Below, one piece after another: positions 12,701-21,050 of a DNA stretch of 64,000 nt. Each line of letters opens with the position of its first letter. The stretch's first letter is position 1. The notes below the pieces were generated by a model. It worked only from the letters and a program-made list of their open reading frames with translations, searched no databases and had not been told where the DNA came from. The stretch spans positions 37,539,852 to 37,603,851 of the forward strand of contig OX463849.1 of assembly GCA_949825065.1 (NCBI GenBank), written 5' to 3'. Position numbers and translations under genes: made by a program. This stretch comes from Odontocerum albicorne. Taxonomy: Eukaryota > Arthropoda > Insecta > Trichoptera > Odontoceridae.

Positions 12701-15700
12701 AACCGTTAATACTGAACGCTACCGACAACAAATGATGGATTTGAATCAAGCATTGCGTGAAAAATGACCAGAATATCAAAAGAGGCAACACAAAGTGATT
12801 TTGCTTCATGATTATGTACCATCGCACACAGCAAAACCGGTCAAGGAAACTATTGGGCGTTTAGTTCGCAAATACTTTCGCATGCGGCTTACTCACCAGA
12901 CTTGGTTCTATCCGATTATTACTTATTTGCATCGATGGGACACGCACTTGCTGAGCAGCGCTTCACATCTTACGAAAATGGCTCGATGATTGGTTTGCCT
13001 CAAAAGAGCAACAGTTTTTTTGGTGTGGCATCACCAAATTAATTGCCAAAGAGATGGGGAAAATGTGTAGCTAGCGACGGGAAATACTTTGAATAAAATA
13101 TTTTTTACCATTTTCATACAATAAATGTGTATTTTCTATAAAAAAACTCCAGTTTCATATTTACAGGCCTGATAAAATTCAAATCTTATCAATGTGAAAA
13201 GAATTTAAGAGATTTGGAAAAGCTTACAGTTAATACAAAAATCTTTTTAAAAATGAATAAGGGCGCATTAAAATATTGAACCTAAAATTTGATAAATTGA
13301 ATAAAAGGTCTTATATAACAATTTAAGGTTCATTACCTTGTTGGATTTAAATTTGGAGGTTTTAATCCTAGATTATAATTGTTGGGTGAACCAATACTCT
13401 GCTGTTGTTGATTTGACTTAGTATTTATTGAATCGGACCTTTGCAATATAAATTGTACATCGTTTGAATATTCCCCCCATTTCATAAGAATCTGAAAAAC
13501 AGTTAATAAAACATAATTATGTATACAGAAAAAGCAATATAGATAAAAAGCAGTATCCAAAAGGTATACCCTCCTTCATATCACTACTCCAAACTTTTTG
13601 GAAACTCCAAAAAAATGGCCCAAAACTACTACTTAGAAATTACAATTTACATCAAAACAGATGTTATAATAGGATCCTGAGTAAATGGATGACACCTATA
13701 CATGTATTACTTTTTTACCTTAACAAATTAATAAAACAAAGGCAAGGAATTTCAAAGTCCAACATGGTCAGACTGTTCCAATCCGGAATTGTTTATGTCG
13801 TCCAGATTATACACAAAGTTACATTTTTTGTCACTCCAAAAAATACTTCTTGTAGTTTAAGATAATAATCTATTCAACTACCGGCGACAGGTGCAATAAA
13901 GACTAAAGATAAAAACCCAGAACCCACAGGAATTCCAGCCTAAAATACCGTATAAACATAGTATAGCAATTACACTAAGCATTAGATCACTGAACCAAAA
14001 ATGTGATTCCTTTCCATTGAGCTGAGGTAACTCAATAAATAGCATGCATGCATAATTTTATTTACCTTTAGAGGAAATTCGTGAGGGGCTAGTAATCTTT
14101 CGTTACTTCTCCATCTTTCAATAAGTGTGAAACGTCCAACTTTTCCAGTGGCATGTGCTAATGCAAACACAACATCCTGCAACAAAGAAGTTAAATTTAT
14201 TATTTTTAATGACTACACAATAAGTTAAGCCTATAAAGAAAAGAAAGAGTGCTGGAAAACACTTGTAATTAATGACAAATTATAATTGTGCAATTAAATT
14301 CAATGTCATATCTTGTAATATTTTAAAGATCCACAGTTAAGATTATTTTATATTAAAGATGTTAATCAGTTATCCACAGTTAAAGAAAACTCAAACCCTT
14401 GTTTGTGTTCTCCTGATAAAGTGAAAACCAGTAGGATTATACCGTTATATAAAGTGGAATAAACAGTGTTTGACTAAACAAATTACGCCTTTAAACCTAC
14501 ACAGTGTTAATGCCTTAACTATAAATAATATATATGATTTATTTTGAAACTAAAAATTACAAACCACACAAAACTATGTTCCATTAGAACCAGCCTAAAA
14601 GTATCATAGTTTTTGCTTTTTATTTTTATGAACCTAAGATCATTATCATAGGAAATTAGTATGCACTTTGTCTTTTTCCATGTCCACGTTTCACTCCCAT
14701 ACATAAAAAGTTGGTAATTTAAATACTGCTGTGGAGTGTCATCTTAGTATATTTTGATACTGTCTAGTATATATGTTTTAATACTCCATTGCCTTTGTTT
14801 TCTATCACTACACACCATTTGATATCCCTCTTAACTCTTCCAGCATCTGAGAAAATACTATTTAAATAGTAATTTATTTTTAACAAACACTGTTTATTCC
14901 ACTTTTTTATGACGGTATAACCCTACCGGTTTCAAGGCTTTCACCTCATCTTCAGGGGAGCGCAAACAAGCGCAAACGAGTCTTGTTTGCGCTCCCCTGA
15001 AGATGAGGTGAAAGCCTTGAAACCGGTAGGGTTATACCGTCATAAAAAAGTGGAATAAACAGTGTTTGTTAAAAATAAATTACAATGTCTTTAAACCTCC
15101 ACAACATTAATGCCTTAACTATAAACAACATATTTAAATAGTAGTATTCCTAACTTTCTCTAATCTCTCAATGCTCTGCCAAATATCACATTTACTTTTC
15201 CTTTCACACTTTTATCACCATGACATTGAATTACGCAACATTTATTCTCATATCTTTCTCTTCGCATATCTCATGCAATTTACTTTTCAAACTTTGTAAT
15301 TCATCTTCATTCTCATCTAACACTATCATGTCATCAGCATACAGCAATCGGATACATTTCCATTCAACATTTGTATGCCACGAATTGACCTCTATAGTTC
15401 CCTCGCAAATTAATTTATGTAAATATTAAACAACCAGGGTGACATGGCACATCCTTGCTTTACCCCTTTTGAAATATTAAATCACTCAGTCAAGGCAATG
15501 TAATACATGCTCTACTTTTAGCATATAACACCACATTTTCATTTACATTCAACACCGTATTCTCCATAGCTTGCCTCTTTTCACATGGTCATATGCTTTT
15601 CCATATCCACAAATGCATAATACACCGTTTTATTTTTGTCATACATTTTTCCACAAGCATATGCATACACATCCTCTTCTACTTAAAGACACCCTAAACA

Positions 15701-16570
15701 TCCCACACTTTTTTCTGTCTATCTTCTCACTAGATATATTAAATTTTTTCTATACAGTTTACTTCCTACACTCAGTCAGCTAATGGCTCTGTAATTTCCA
15801 CACTCTATTCTTGCCTCCTTTTATATCTAATGGAACTATCATTACACTCTTCCAGTCTTTCAATGTGTAGTAAGATCTCAACATTTGTTGAAAAACTGTT
15901 TCAGCCACTCGATCATTCGTACACCCCAAACACTATTAATTATGTTTTCGCTTCATCGCAACCTAATGATTTTCCTTTTATCATGTCTTATATATCCATT
16001 TGTACTACTTTAGACTGATCACATTTTCCAAATACTTGTCATTCTCATCTATACCAGACTCACATTTATGTATCACCACTCTCCAACAGCTTTTCGGAAT
16101 ATTCCTTCCATCTTGAGTGGACCATTCCTTCTTCTGACAAAACCCTTATTTTCTTATTTTTTCACCACTCACCACTCTCCAACTCTCCACCACTCTCCTC
16201 ACTCACCACTCTCCAACAGCTTTTCGGAATATTCCTTCCATCTTGAGTGGACCATTCCTTCTTCTGACAAAACCCTTATTTTCTTATTTTTTATACCACT
16301 CGCATTTTTACTAAAAAAAAATTACACTTCTCACATTTGATGAGCTACATCCTAGGATTGTCCTAATTCGGTCTTAATAGAGAATAAGAGGAAATAAATA
16401 TGGCATGTAGATAGTAATCAGTTGTCAGTCAAAAAGTGCTTAGATTAATCTGTAAACTTAAGTATTTTCTTAACTCTTAAATGAATAAAAACTTTTACCT
16501 GGCAAGTAGTGAGCTCAGTTACACCACAAACGATCCTCTGTATTCCCTCAACCCAAACTTTAAGCTCCAT
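666..16570 (-). CDS. RASSF8: RASSF8-like N-terminal Ras-association protein, 10 coding exons (3' end outside window)
   Basis: The coding exons, in transcript order, are 16570-16499, 14176-14066, 13491-13337, 11775-11683, 10945-10748, 8895-8640, 4481-4365, 3545-3346, 1625-1511 and 792-666. All have GT/AG boundaries and compatible phases, giving 1444 nt or about 481 codons without a stop. Residues 1 to about 85 form the Ras-association domain: it starts [19 protein letters not shown], then [28 protein letters not shown] and [18 protein letters not shown] Pro/Ser/Asn-rich linker follows, and residues from about 265 onward are a charged coiled coil. This layout is that of the RASSF7-10 class; members act at adherens junctions and in growth control. 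The last visible exon ends LLEG with a possible GT donor at 665-664, so a terminal exon should lie left of the window. Assembly of exons is my inference; the domain match is strong. Confidence 0.92.
1511..1625 (-). CDS. RASSF8: RASSF8 coding exon 9
   Basis: It encodes about 38 residues of coiled coil ([20 protein letters not shown], then AKHATEMNH). The acceptor is ACTTTTCAG and the donor is GAGAG/GTTAGA. It enters in phase 2 and leaves in phase 0. Confidence 0.91.
1870..2040. other. Locally GC-rich intronic block, unassigned
   Basis: Inside the intron between RASSF8 exons 8 and 9, this block is much richer in CpG and G+C than its surroundings (for example GACGACGTTCACAAAACGGG). I find no coding frame or repeat partner in the window. 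The rest of the introns at 793-1510 and 2041-3345 shows nothing I can name. Confidence 0.25.
3346..3545 (-). CDS. RASSF8: RASSF8 coding exon 8
   Basis: It encodes about 67 residues of coiled coil starting [16 protein letters not shown] and ending SRSQDT. The acceptor is TTATTACAG and the donor is CCAG/GTACAT. It ends in phase 2. Confidence 0.92.
3867..4080 (+). repeat. tRNA-derived SINE (family A), degraded
   Basis: The head has an A-box-like TGGTCTAAATCG and a B-box-like GTTTCGAGTTCAATTCC. The body ends GTGGTTCTAAACCCTGATTAA, close to 55724-55760, which defines the same family. Confidence 0.5.
4365..4481 (-). CDS. RASSF8: RASSF8 coding exon 7
   Basis: It encodes 39 residues of charged coiled coil starting [20 protein letters not shown]. 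The EIxFWE core is characteristic of the RASSF7/8 coiled coil. The acceptor is ATATTGCAG and the donor is CAG/GTATTT; phase is 0 at both ends. Confidence 0.92.
4680..5010 (+). pseudogene. Penelope-like element reverse transcriptase fragment
   Basis: Conceptual reading in shifting frames gives RFVDNVLC, then FLEHLNVLH, then [10 protein letters not shown] and [16 protein letters not shown] followed by [10 protein letters not shown]. This order (YVDDTFVIW-like, FLEHLN, PFLDVLVTR, YRKPTHTDRY) is typical of the RT C-terminal part of Penelope-like elements. Stops and frameshifts show it is dead. Confidence 0.75.
5036..5308 (-). other. Unassigned 90-codon open frame with coding-like composition
   Basis: This open frame lies in the intron between RASSF8 exons 6 and 7, on the same strand. 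Its G+C is higher than the surroundings, and residues such as [20 protein letters not shown] and the segment after it look like a globular protein rather than translated AT-rich DNA. I do not recognise the family. It abuts the Penelope-like fragment, so it could be a captured or retroposed gene fragment, or an alternative terminal exon. Confidence 0.3.
5465..5650 (+). repeat. tRNA-derived SINE (family B)
   Basis: The tRNA-like head (TGGTCTAAATGATAAGATGC, B-box GTGTTCGATTCCC) is followed by a body ending CACATGGCAATAAGCCCGTC. The same body occurs in opposite orientation at 8345-8537, 46958-47145 and 57770-57965. Confidence 0.6.
6433..6670. repeat. MITE-like inverted-repeat element
   Basis: Left sequence CACATCAGGCTTAAGAAAG, then GACTGTCGGC, is matched in reverse complement by the right part (CCGACAGTCACTTTCTTAAG, then CCCGATGTG). 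The similarity continues inward as TTTGTAGAGCGTCATCTCTG against its complement near 6600. A central segment of about 90 bp is unpaired. No coding capacity is seen. Confidence 0.6.
6818..8091 (+). mobile_element. mariner element with CGAGG termini, inactive
   Basis: The element is flanked by TA (6816-6817 and 8092-8093). Its inverted ends begin CGAGGGTTGCTACTTAAG on the left and CGAGGACTGCTACTTAAG on the right. The length, about 1.27 kb, is normal for mariner. It sits in the intron between RASSF8 exons 6 and 7, opposite to the gene. Confidence 0.93.
6990..8025 (+). pseudogene. mariner transposase pseudogene
   Basis: Translation starts [13 protein letters not shown], meets a stop near 7029, and resumes as [20 protein letters not shown] and FRWFSKFN. 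An open stretch at 7114-7764 carries the first catalytic motif [18 protein letters not shown] frameshift near 7670 and stops near 7760 precede the C-terminal part [18 protein letters not shown] (7790-8026), which holds the third catalytic Asp. The second is in the shifted frame (ILHHDNAS). The DNA-binding helices, DD34D core and C-terminal [13 protein letters not shown] are all recognisable. Confidence 0.9.
8345..8537 (-). repeat. tRNA-derived SINE (family B), minus strand
   Basis: The minus-strand head reads TCTGTGGCCTAGTTGGTAAG with a B-box GCGAGTTTGATTCC. The body includes the complement of AAGTGAAAACCAGATTT and GACGGGTTTATTGTCATGTG. One TACTCGTA octamer lies just beyond its tail at 8317. 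Confidence 0.7.
8640..8895 (-). CDS. RASSF8: RASSF8 coding exon 6
   Basis: This 256-nt exon starts in a proline-rich linker ([16 protein letters not shown]) and ends in the first coiled-coil segment ([20 protein letters not shown], then QQADLTK). The acceptor is CTTTTTAG and the donor is AAG/GTACTC. It ends in phase 0, matching exon 7. Confidence 0.9.
8950..9940. other. RASSF8 intron sequence without recognisable features
   Basis: AT-rich intronic DNA between exons 5 and 6. The short open frame at 9252-9443 has no family resemblance. No repeat partner was noticed in the window. Confidence 0.4.
9950..10370 (-). mobile_element. Mauritiana-like mariner, 5' fragment
   Basis: The right end (minus-strand 5' end) starts after TA at 10371-10372 with CCAGGTCTGTAAATATGAAA. 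The frame encodes [20 protein letters not shown] and continues through [16 protein letters not shown], then homology with the copy at 11917-13172 stops near 9950. The 3' two thirds, including the catalytic core, are missing. Confidence 0.88.
10748..10945 (-). CDS. RASSF8: RASSF8 coding exon 5
   Basis: This 198-nt exon is phase 2 to phase 2 and encodes a low-complexity linker including [17 protein letters not shown] and APPYR. The acceptor follows a T-run (TTTTTTAG) and the donor is ACAG/GTAGTT. Base composition is clearly richer in G+C than the surrounding intron. Confidence 0.87.
11283..11610 (+). repeat. tRNA-derived SINE (family B) with extra internal sequence
   Basis: The head CTAGTTGGTAGAGCACTTTA and B-box GGGTTTCGGATTAGATTC are followed, about 240 bp later, by the family-B tail GACAATAAGCCCATCAGGT. 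The middle part differs from other copies. Confidence 0.5.
11683..11775 (-). CDS. RASSF8: RASSF8 coding exon 4
   Basis: This 93-nt exon enters and leaves in phase 2 and encodes a Ser/Gly-rich linker ([20 protein letters not shown]). The acceptor is TTTTATTAG and the donor is GG/GTATGA. Its length divisible by three means it could be skipped without a frameshift. Confidence 0.85.
11917..13172 (+). mobile_element. Mauritiana-like mariner, full length, inactive
   Basis: The element is flanked by TA (11915-11916, 13173-13174). The ends are CCAGGTCTGTAAATATGAAA on the left and its imperfect complement TTTCATATTTACAGGCCTG on the right. It lies in the intron between RASSF8 exons 3 and 4. A fragment (9950-10370) and a third copy (31749-32920) occur in the window. 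Confidence 0.93.
12009..13097 (+). pseudogene. Mauritiana-like mariner transposase pseudogene
   Basis: The open stretch to 12662 encodes the two N-terminal helix-turn-helix regions ([20 protein letters not shown] and [14 protein letters not shown]), the WVPHEL linker, and [18 protein letters not shown] up to LCVWWD. The segment holding the first catalytic aspartate (TGDEKW) has been lost: the reading goes from ARYKKKSYE straight to KWIYFENP. After a stop at 12660 the frame drifts. [19 protein letters not shown] (from 12795) has Tyr where the catalytic region normally has Asn after Asp. Confidence 0.9.
13337..13491 (-). CDS. RASSF8: RASSF8 coding exon 3
   Basis: It encodes [19 protein letters not shown], the last strand and helix of the Ras-association domain, followed by a Gln/Asn/Ser-rich linker ending LNPT. 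The acceptor is GTTTTTCAG and the donor is ACAAG/GTAATG. It ends in phase 2. Confidence 0.93.
14066..14176 (-). CDS. RASSF8: RASSF8 coding exon 2
   Basis: It encodes 37 residues, [20 protein letters not shown]...PHEFPLK, the middle of the Ras-association domain. The acceptor is TTTGTTGCAG and the donor is AAG/GTAAAT. Phase is 0 at both ends, so it joins exon 1 and exon 3 in frame. Confidence 0.94.
14395..14530 (+). repeat. Diverged copy of the palindrome arm repeat
   Basis: It reads CTCCTGATAAAGTGAAAACC, then AGTAGGATTATACCGTTATA and AAGTGGAATAAACAGTGTTT. This is the same order as the right arm of the palindrome at 14982-15083 and its 3' flank (CTTTAAACCT...TTAATGCCTTAACTATAAA). Confidence 0.7.
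14519..16060 (-). pseudogene. Non-LTR retrotransposon reverse transcriptase, degraded
   Basis: In transcript order the minus strand reads [15 protein letters not shown] (near 15840), YYAFVDMEK (motif A, near 15610, followed by a frameshift), [19 protein letters not shown] (near 15450), [20 protein letters not shown] (catalytic YADD at 15330-15341) and [11 protein letters not shown] (near 14700). This is the motif order of RTE- or jockey-like LINE RTs. The palindrome at 14869-15083 interrupts it before the C-terminal part. Confidence 0.88.
14869..15083. repeat. Perfect long palindrome (102-bp arms, 11-bp spacer)
   Basis: The left arm 14869-14970 is the exact reverse complement of 14982-15083 by my reading, around spacer 14971-14981. 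Each arm carries CTCCCCTGAAGATGAGGTGA, then AAGCCTTGAAACCGGTAGGG and TTATACCGTCATAAAAAAGT. The CTGAAGATG...GAAAC arrangement resembles the terminal repeats of Penelope-like elements. It lies in RASSF8 intron 1. Confidence 0.92.
16081..16300 (+). repeat. Direct duplication, 130-bp offset
   Basis: A segment of about 85 bp starting CTCCAACAGCTTTTCGGAAT at 16081 recurs nearly unchanged at 16211. A CACCACTCTCC-rich spacer lies between. On the minus strand this is the region 5' of the LINE RT, so it may be a duplication inside the LINE. Confidence 0.85.
16499..16570 (-). CDS. RASSF8: RASSF8 coding exon 1
   Basis: It encodes 24 residues, [12 protein letters not shown]...TTCQ, the invariant first strand pair of the RASSF7-10 Ras-association domain. 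The start codon is CAT on the plus strand at 16568-16570. The donor CAG/GTAAAAG begins at 16498. An in-frame stop (TAA) sits directly before the ATG, so this start is secure unless a 5' exon splices in. Confidence 0.93.
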
Positions 16571-17160
16571 TTAAGTCTCGACAAGGCAAGGTATCTCCAC
16601 AATGTGTGTCACTGGAACACACTAGAAAGCAAAACATTACTTTACTCATTTATTTTATTCAACTCTCTTTAATATTATACTGACATTGTCGAGAAATTTG
16701 ATATATCTAAAAATAAATACGCAATCAAAGTTAAAAAATCTAAAGCTTTTTGACGTAATTGTAACTTCACAACAGTAGATATAAAACTGAATAACGACAC
16801 AAAAAGAGTTATGTTTTAAATTGGGAAACAAGTAACAAGACAATGAGAGGATGGGAAATTATTCAATTGGAAAATACAATGCATAATTGACAAAATGCAC
16901 TTGCGGAACAATAAAAACGTTTCGTTGTAAAAATAAGGTCAAAAGGTAAACTACCTGCCAAACGTAGGTTACAAAATACGGAAAACGTTATAAATACACC
17001 GAGACAAATAAAAAAGGCATATTTATAGTTTCAAAACTAGGAGTTAACGAATACGCGCCTATTAACGCGCATTTTTCCCACTCAAAACACTCCGCAACTT
17101 AATTCACTAAAGTTATTTGTAGCGTTTTTGTTTGTCAGCAAATGTCACTGGTTGGTGGAC
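16571..17160 (-). promoter_or_regulatory. Presumed 5' UTR and upstream region of RASSF8
   Basis: Directly upstream of the RASSF8 start codon. A CpG-containing block at 17040-17160 (ATACGCGCCTATTAACGCGC) stands out in AT-rich DNA and could mark the promoter or a noncoding first exon. I see no definite TATA box or initiator. Confidence 0.3.
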
Positions 17161-18325
17161 ATGGGTCGGTCTGGATCGGTAGAATAGTACTGATCAAAAA
17201 GAATTAGGATGTTTATAAAGCCAGAAAACGTGTAACTAATTCAAAATAATAGTTGTTCTTTAAACAACAATTCAGGATGTTTAAAATAAGAAGGAAAATT
17301 GGTGTATTATTGTCATGATCAGCAATATTTTAACGATAATAAGATATAACGAGTCTTCTCAATTTGATGTTTTTGAATTGTTAAATTGGCATGGTTAATT
17401 TATATGTAGCTTAGTAGACTAACAATACGCTTTTTTATAATAAAAGCTCAACTGTAGTACGATTTAATGGTTCGGCCGTCAGTAAATTTAATTTTTAAAT
17501 CTATGGAAAACAAAAGAAAATTGATCGTAAAAAAGATAAAAGTATATAAATAGGAAAAAACAAATTCGATTCTCCATTATATATATGAATACACTAATTA
17601 CTCTAGCGAAAGCTTAAACAAAAGTTTTTTTTAAGCTAATGTGAAATAGTAAAGCTTGGTTCTAAGAATTGTGATAAATCTTGTCAAATACAAATGCATG
17701 ATCATTGTTTAAAGTGGTTAACTCGTAAATACTGATTCTCTGTGTCATCTTCAGAGTGCATAAGTTCGTTTTAGATGGCAGTGAGGCCGAAATCAATCGG
17801 TGGTCTATCATTACAAAACATTTGATGAATCGTCTGGATAGAATGTATGGGAAAAGTGTGATGAATCGCCTGGACATAATTTTTAGCAACCATGTTATGG
17901 CATTCAAAACGGAGATTCGGTTAGTTAAAACCTAAAGATATGTATATTCTTTAGACTTTATTGAAGAAATTATAGACGTGGAAGATTCATGCCTTCAAGG
18001 TATATTTCTGGACGGCCATTCGAATTAATTATTCAATATTTAGTTTTAAATACACCCTCTCTCTTATTTTCGTTAAATTTATAAGTTTTCAGTATTTATT
18101 TTATGATTTATATAAAACACAGCACATGTGGAAAATATACATATAGAAAATATATAGTATATTAATATCCGAACCATACAAAAACTTTTGTTTTATCAAT
18201 TTATTTATTTCATTACGTCTCACTCGTCAACTGTATTTTATGTTTTCCTCTGTTTCAAATCAAGTGTTTTTTTTATGTCGAAAATATCAACAGTAAATTG
18301 TATGAAAGTTGGGAATAAAAAATCT
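17161..18325. other. Intergenic DNA without recognisable features
   Basis: AT-rich sequence between RASSF8 and a LINE tail. The minus-strand frame at 17662-17907 has no recognisable motif. Confidence 0.4.
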
Positions 18326-18329
18326 GAAA

Positions 18330-18620
18330 ATTAATATTGCGATATTCAATGGCATGGTGATATAAAAATGGATAAGAAAAAGTGAAACCATGAAAGATTA
18401 GAGCAAGTTGAGGAGTTCTGAAGACTAACTAAACATATATATATACTGTAAATATGAATCGAATACTTGTTAAAGGAGGATTAAGTAAATTGTGGTAGGA
18501 TCAACTGAACCATATTTTGAAATATAAGAAGTTAGAGAAAGTGTCGAGTGAGGAATTTCTGGTGCTCTGTCCTCTCTGCCTACGTCAACAGGGAAACGGC
18601 GAGATAGTATGTATGTATTT
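18330..18620 (+). repeat. LINE 3' tail (family with CTCTGTCC...GGGAAACGGCG)
   Basis: It ends GGTGCTCTGTCCTCTCTGCC, then TACGTCAACAGGGAAACGGCG and GTATGTATGTAT. The same tail is at 38636-38700, 52855-52895 and 62400-62475 (plus) and at 36450-36500, 51000-51050 and 53760-53800 (minus). Where upstream sequence survives it encodes the RT C-terminal motif LRWFGHVER. Confidence 0.7.
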
Positions 18621-19504
18621 AGAATAGTTAGAGTACATTAATACTAGATAGATAATAGGATGTATTACAGCATCCAAAAAAAAATATATATATATATTTA
18701 TTAACGCTTTTTTTATATTTTTGATCAAACCATTTGCTTATGAAACTGAACTAACCATTATGGAACTAAGCTTCCCATCTCTATTAGTCGCCATTTACGG
18801 TTTTTGACGTTTGAATTTAATAGGCCACGTAAACGTTGAACTTGAACTTCCATTAAGAAATGCAATATTAATTTGCATTCTTTATAAAAAAAACTAATTG
18901 AATTCTCTTCAAGCTTTCTTTTGTCATATTTAAAATATTTTTTATTTCTATTCGAACACTATTCTCAATTGATTATCTTTGAAAAACCATTATTTCCACT
19001 AAACATAAAAATATTTCCAATTTAAAATGAGCCTTTTTCACGAAAATTGATAAACTGAAAATTTGGAAAGTTTTAATATTTTTGTATGAAAAATTTACAA
19101 ATAACTTTTGGAATTCATTAAAACAATTTTCATAAAACTTAACCCTTAGTATAATATATACTGAGAGAACTTCAAGTCATTAAGAGGGAAACAGTAAAAT
19201 ACTGTGGACACAGCCTTTGGTCAACTGATCCTGGAAGGAAAGATTGAGGGGTGGCGTGATGTAGGACACAGAATATTGTGTAATTGTCTAATGTACTGGA
19301 CTACGATATGTGGAGATTACTCACATTTCAATGGATCAAAATGCATTTAAGAGTGTAATTTTTATCCTCTGAATACAGAGACATCACAAGAAAATTCAAA
19401 TTAATCATGCAAAATAGGATTTATTTCAACGACAGTAAACATTAGGTATTGCCTAGTAAGCGAAATAAATAAATAACCAACACACGTTGTATTTCACCAC
19501 TCTT

Positions 19505-19590
19505 ACTAAATACGTGGCCTAATTGGTAAGACATGTCTTCTGACCCGGTAGTTGCAGGTTCATTTCCTGTTGATATCTAAATAAAAACGT
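19505..19590 (+). repeat. tRNA-derived SINE head (family B)
   Basis: It has GTGGCCTAATTGGTAAGACA (A-box region) and TTGCAGGTTCATTTCC (B-box region). No family body follows. The rest of 18621-21040 is AT-rich intergenic DNA in which I see nothing else. Confidence 0.6.
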
Positions 19591-20970
19591 AACTGATTTT
19601 CAAATTTACGGATTAGCATCATCCATTAGTAAAATATAATGGTATCGTATATACGTATATGTCTTTAAGCTGAAGAACACAGTTATAAACTCTTTTAAAT
19701 CCGTTGATTATCTCAAAATACTAATATTCATAACAATGCTATTTTAGTTTCTTTTCAATTTGTATACCTTATTTCCTAGTATATTTATAATAGAGAGTAC
19801 TGGAAACAAAATTAACAAATTAATAAGGTAAGATTATTTAAGGAAACTTGGAAATGTTAGTTATAAGTAGAATTACTTTCAATACAATAATACTATCTAT
19901 GATCTGTTAAATGGCCTGCCAATAGGAGCGGCAACAATTACTTTAATAGGTAATATGTTTCTTAACAGCGTAGAAGAAAATATTTTCAGAAGTAATTCAT
20001 TCACCTTTATTGAAACATTATATTAAACAAGAGACATGTGGGCCATGTTATCTATACTTGAACTGGGACATTAAGACAACTTAATATATTCCTAAATTTA
20101 ATGAATTAGTTTCACAAAAATATTAAATTCAATACAAATTGAATCTAAACTAAATTTCTTAGATCTAACATTAGGCATTAAAAATAGCCCAATTGAATAT
20201 AATAATTCAAGAAAATCAATCATTATTGATATAATAATCCATAATTCTTCGAATCATTATATAACACAAATTTTTCACTATGTATTCAATTATTCATAGT
20301 CAATATACCTTTATCGTGAGAAAATTATGTAGTAGAATTGAGCATCACAAAATAAATAGCAATAAATCATTAATATTTAGTAGCTATTGAACATTCTTGG
20401 AACAAGAAGGAAAAGCTAGCATTGATTTTATGTTATTTATATATTATTTGGGTTTCACAGTTTCTGGGTATGACAAAGTTTCAGCTGTTAAGTGACTACA
20501 TCTTTCCAATTTCGCAATAGGCCCTCAATCTTAGCATAACCTTTTGTTTTACCTGGCTAAAATTATAGTTTCAAATCAATGAAGGCTTCATTTGAATTAT
20601 TGTAAAGCAAAGTAAGATAGATTTAATTTCATTGTAAGATTGTACAATAATAAAATAAATACAATTAAACTACAAATTTTATAATTATTCACAAATAACC
20701 TTTTCTTATATTTCTTTTGGAAAACGCTTGGCACAGTTCATATTTGTTGTACAAGATATGCTCAGGGCACGAGGGTTATATTAATTGGCCAAGATGTTTA
20801 TAGGTTAAATGGCAAAAAATGTTTTGCATTTTTTAAGTTTAAAAAATATTTTGCAACAATTAATCAATTAATATTTAAAAAGAGAAGTTGAAAATTTGAC
20901 TCATTACATTCCTGTCACCAAAATTTCACCAGGAAGTTGAAAATATAAATTGGATATAATAAAAGAAAAT

Positions 20971-20976
20971 TTTATT
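20971..20976 (-). terminator. Candidate PSMG2 polyadenylation signal
   Basis: AATAAA on the minus strand, about 75 bp after the PSMG2 stop codon. It is the first canonical signal downstream that I noticed. Confidence 0.45.
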
Positions 20977-21050
20977 ATTTTAGTTTTTATTTGGAAACAT
21001 GAAAAATATAATGTCTTGTGTTGTAATATAGAATTATAACTCTGGATTAA

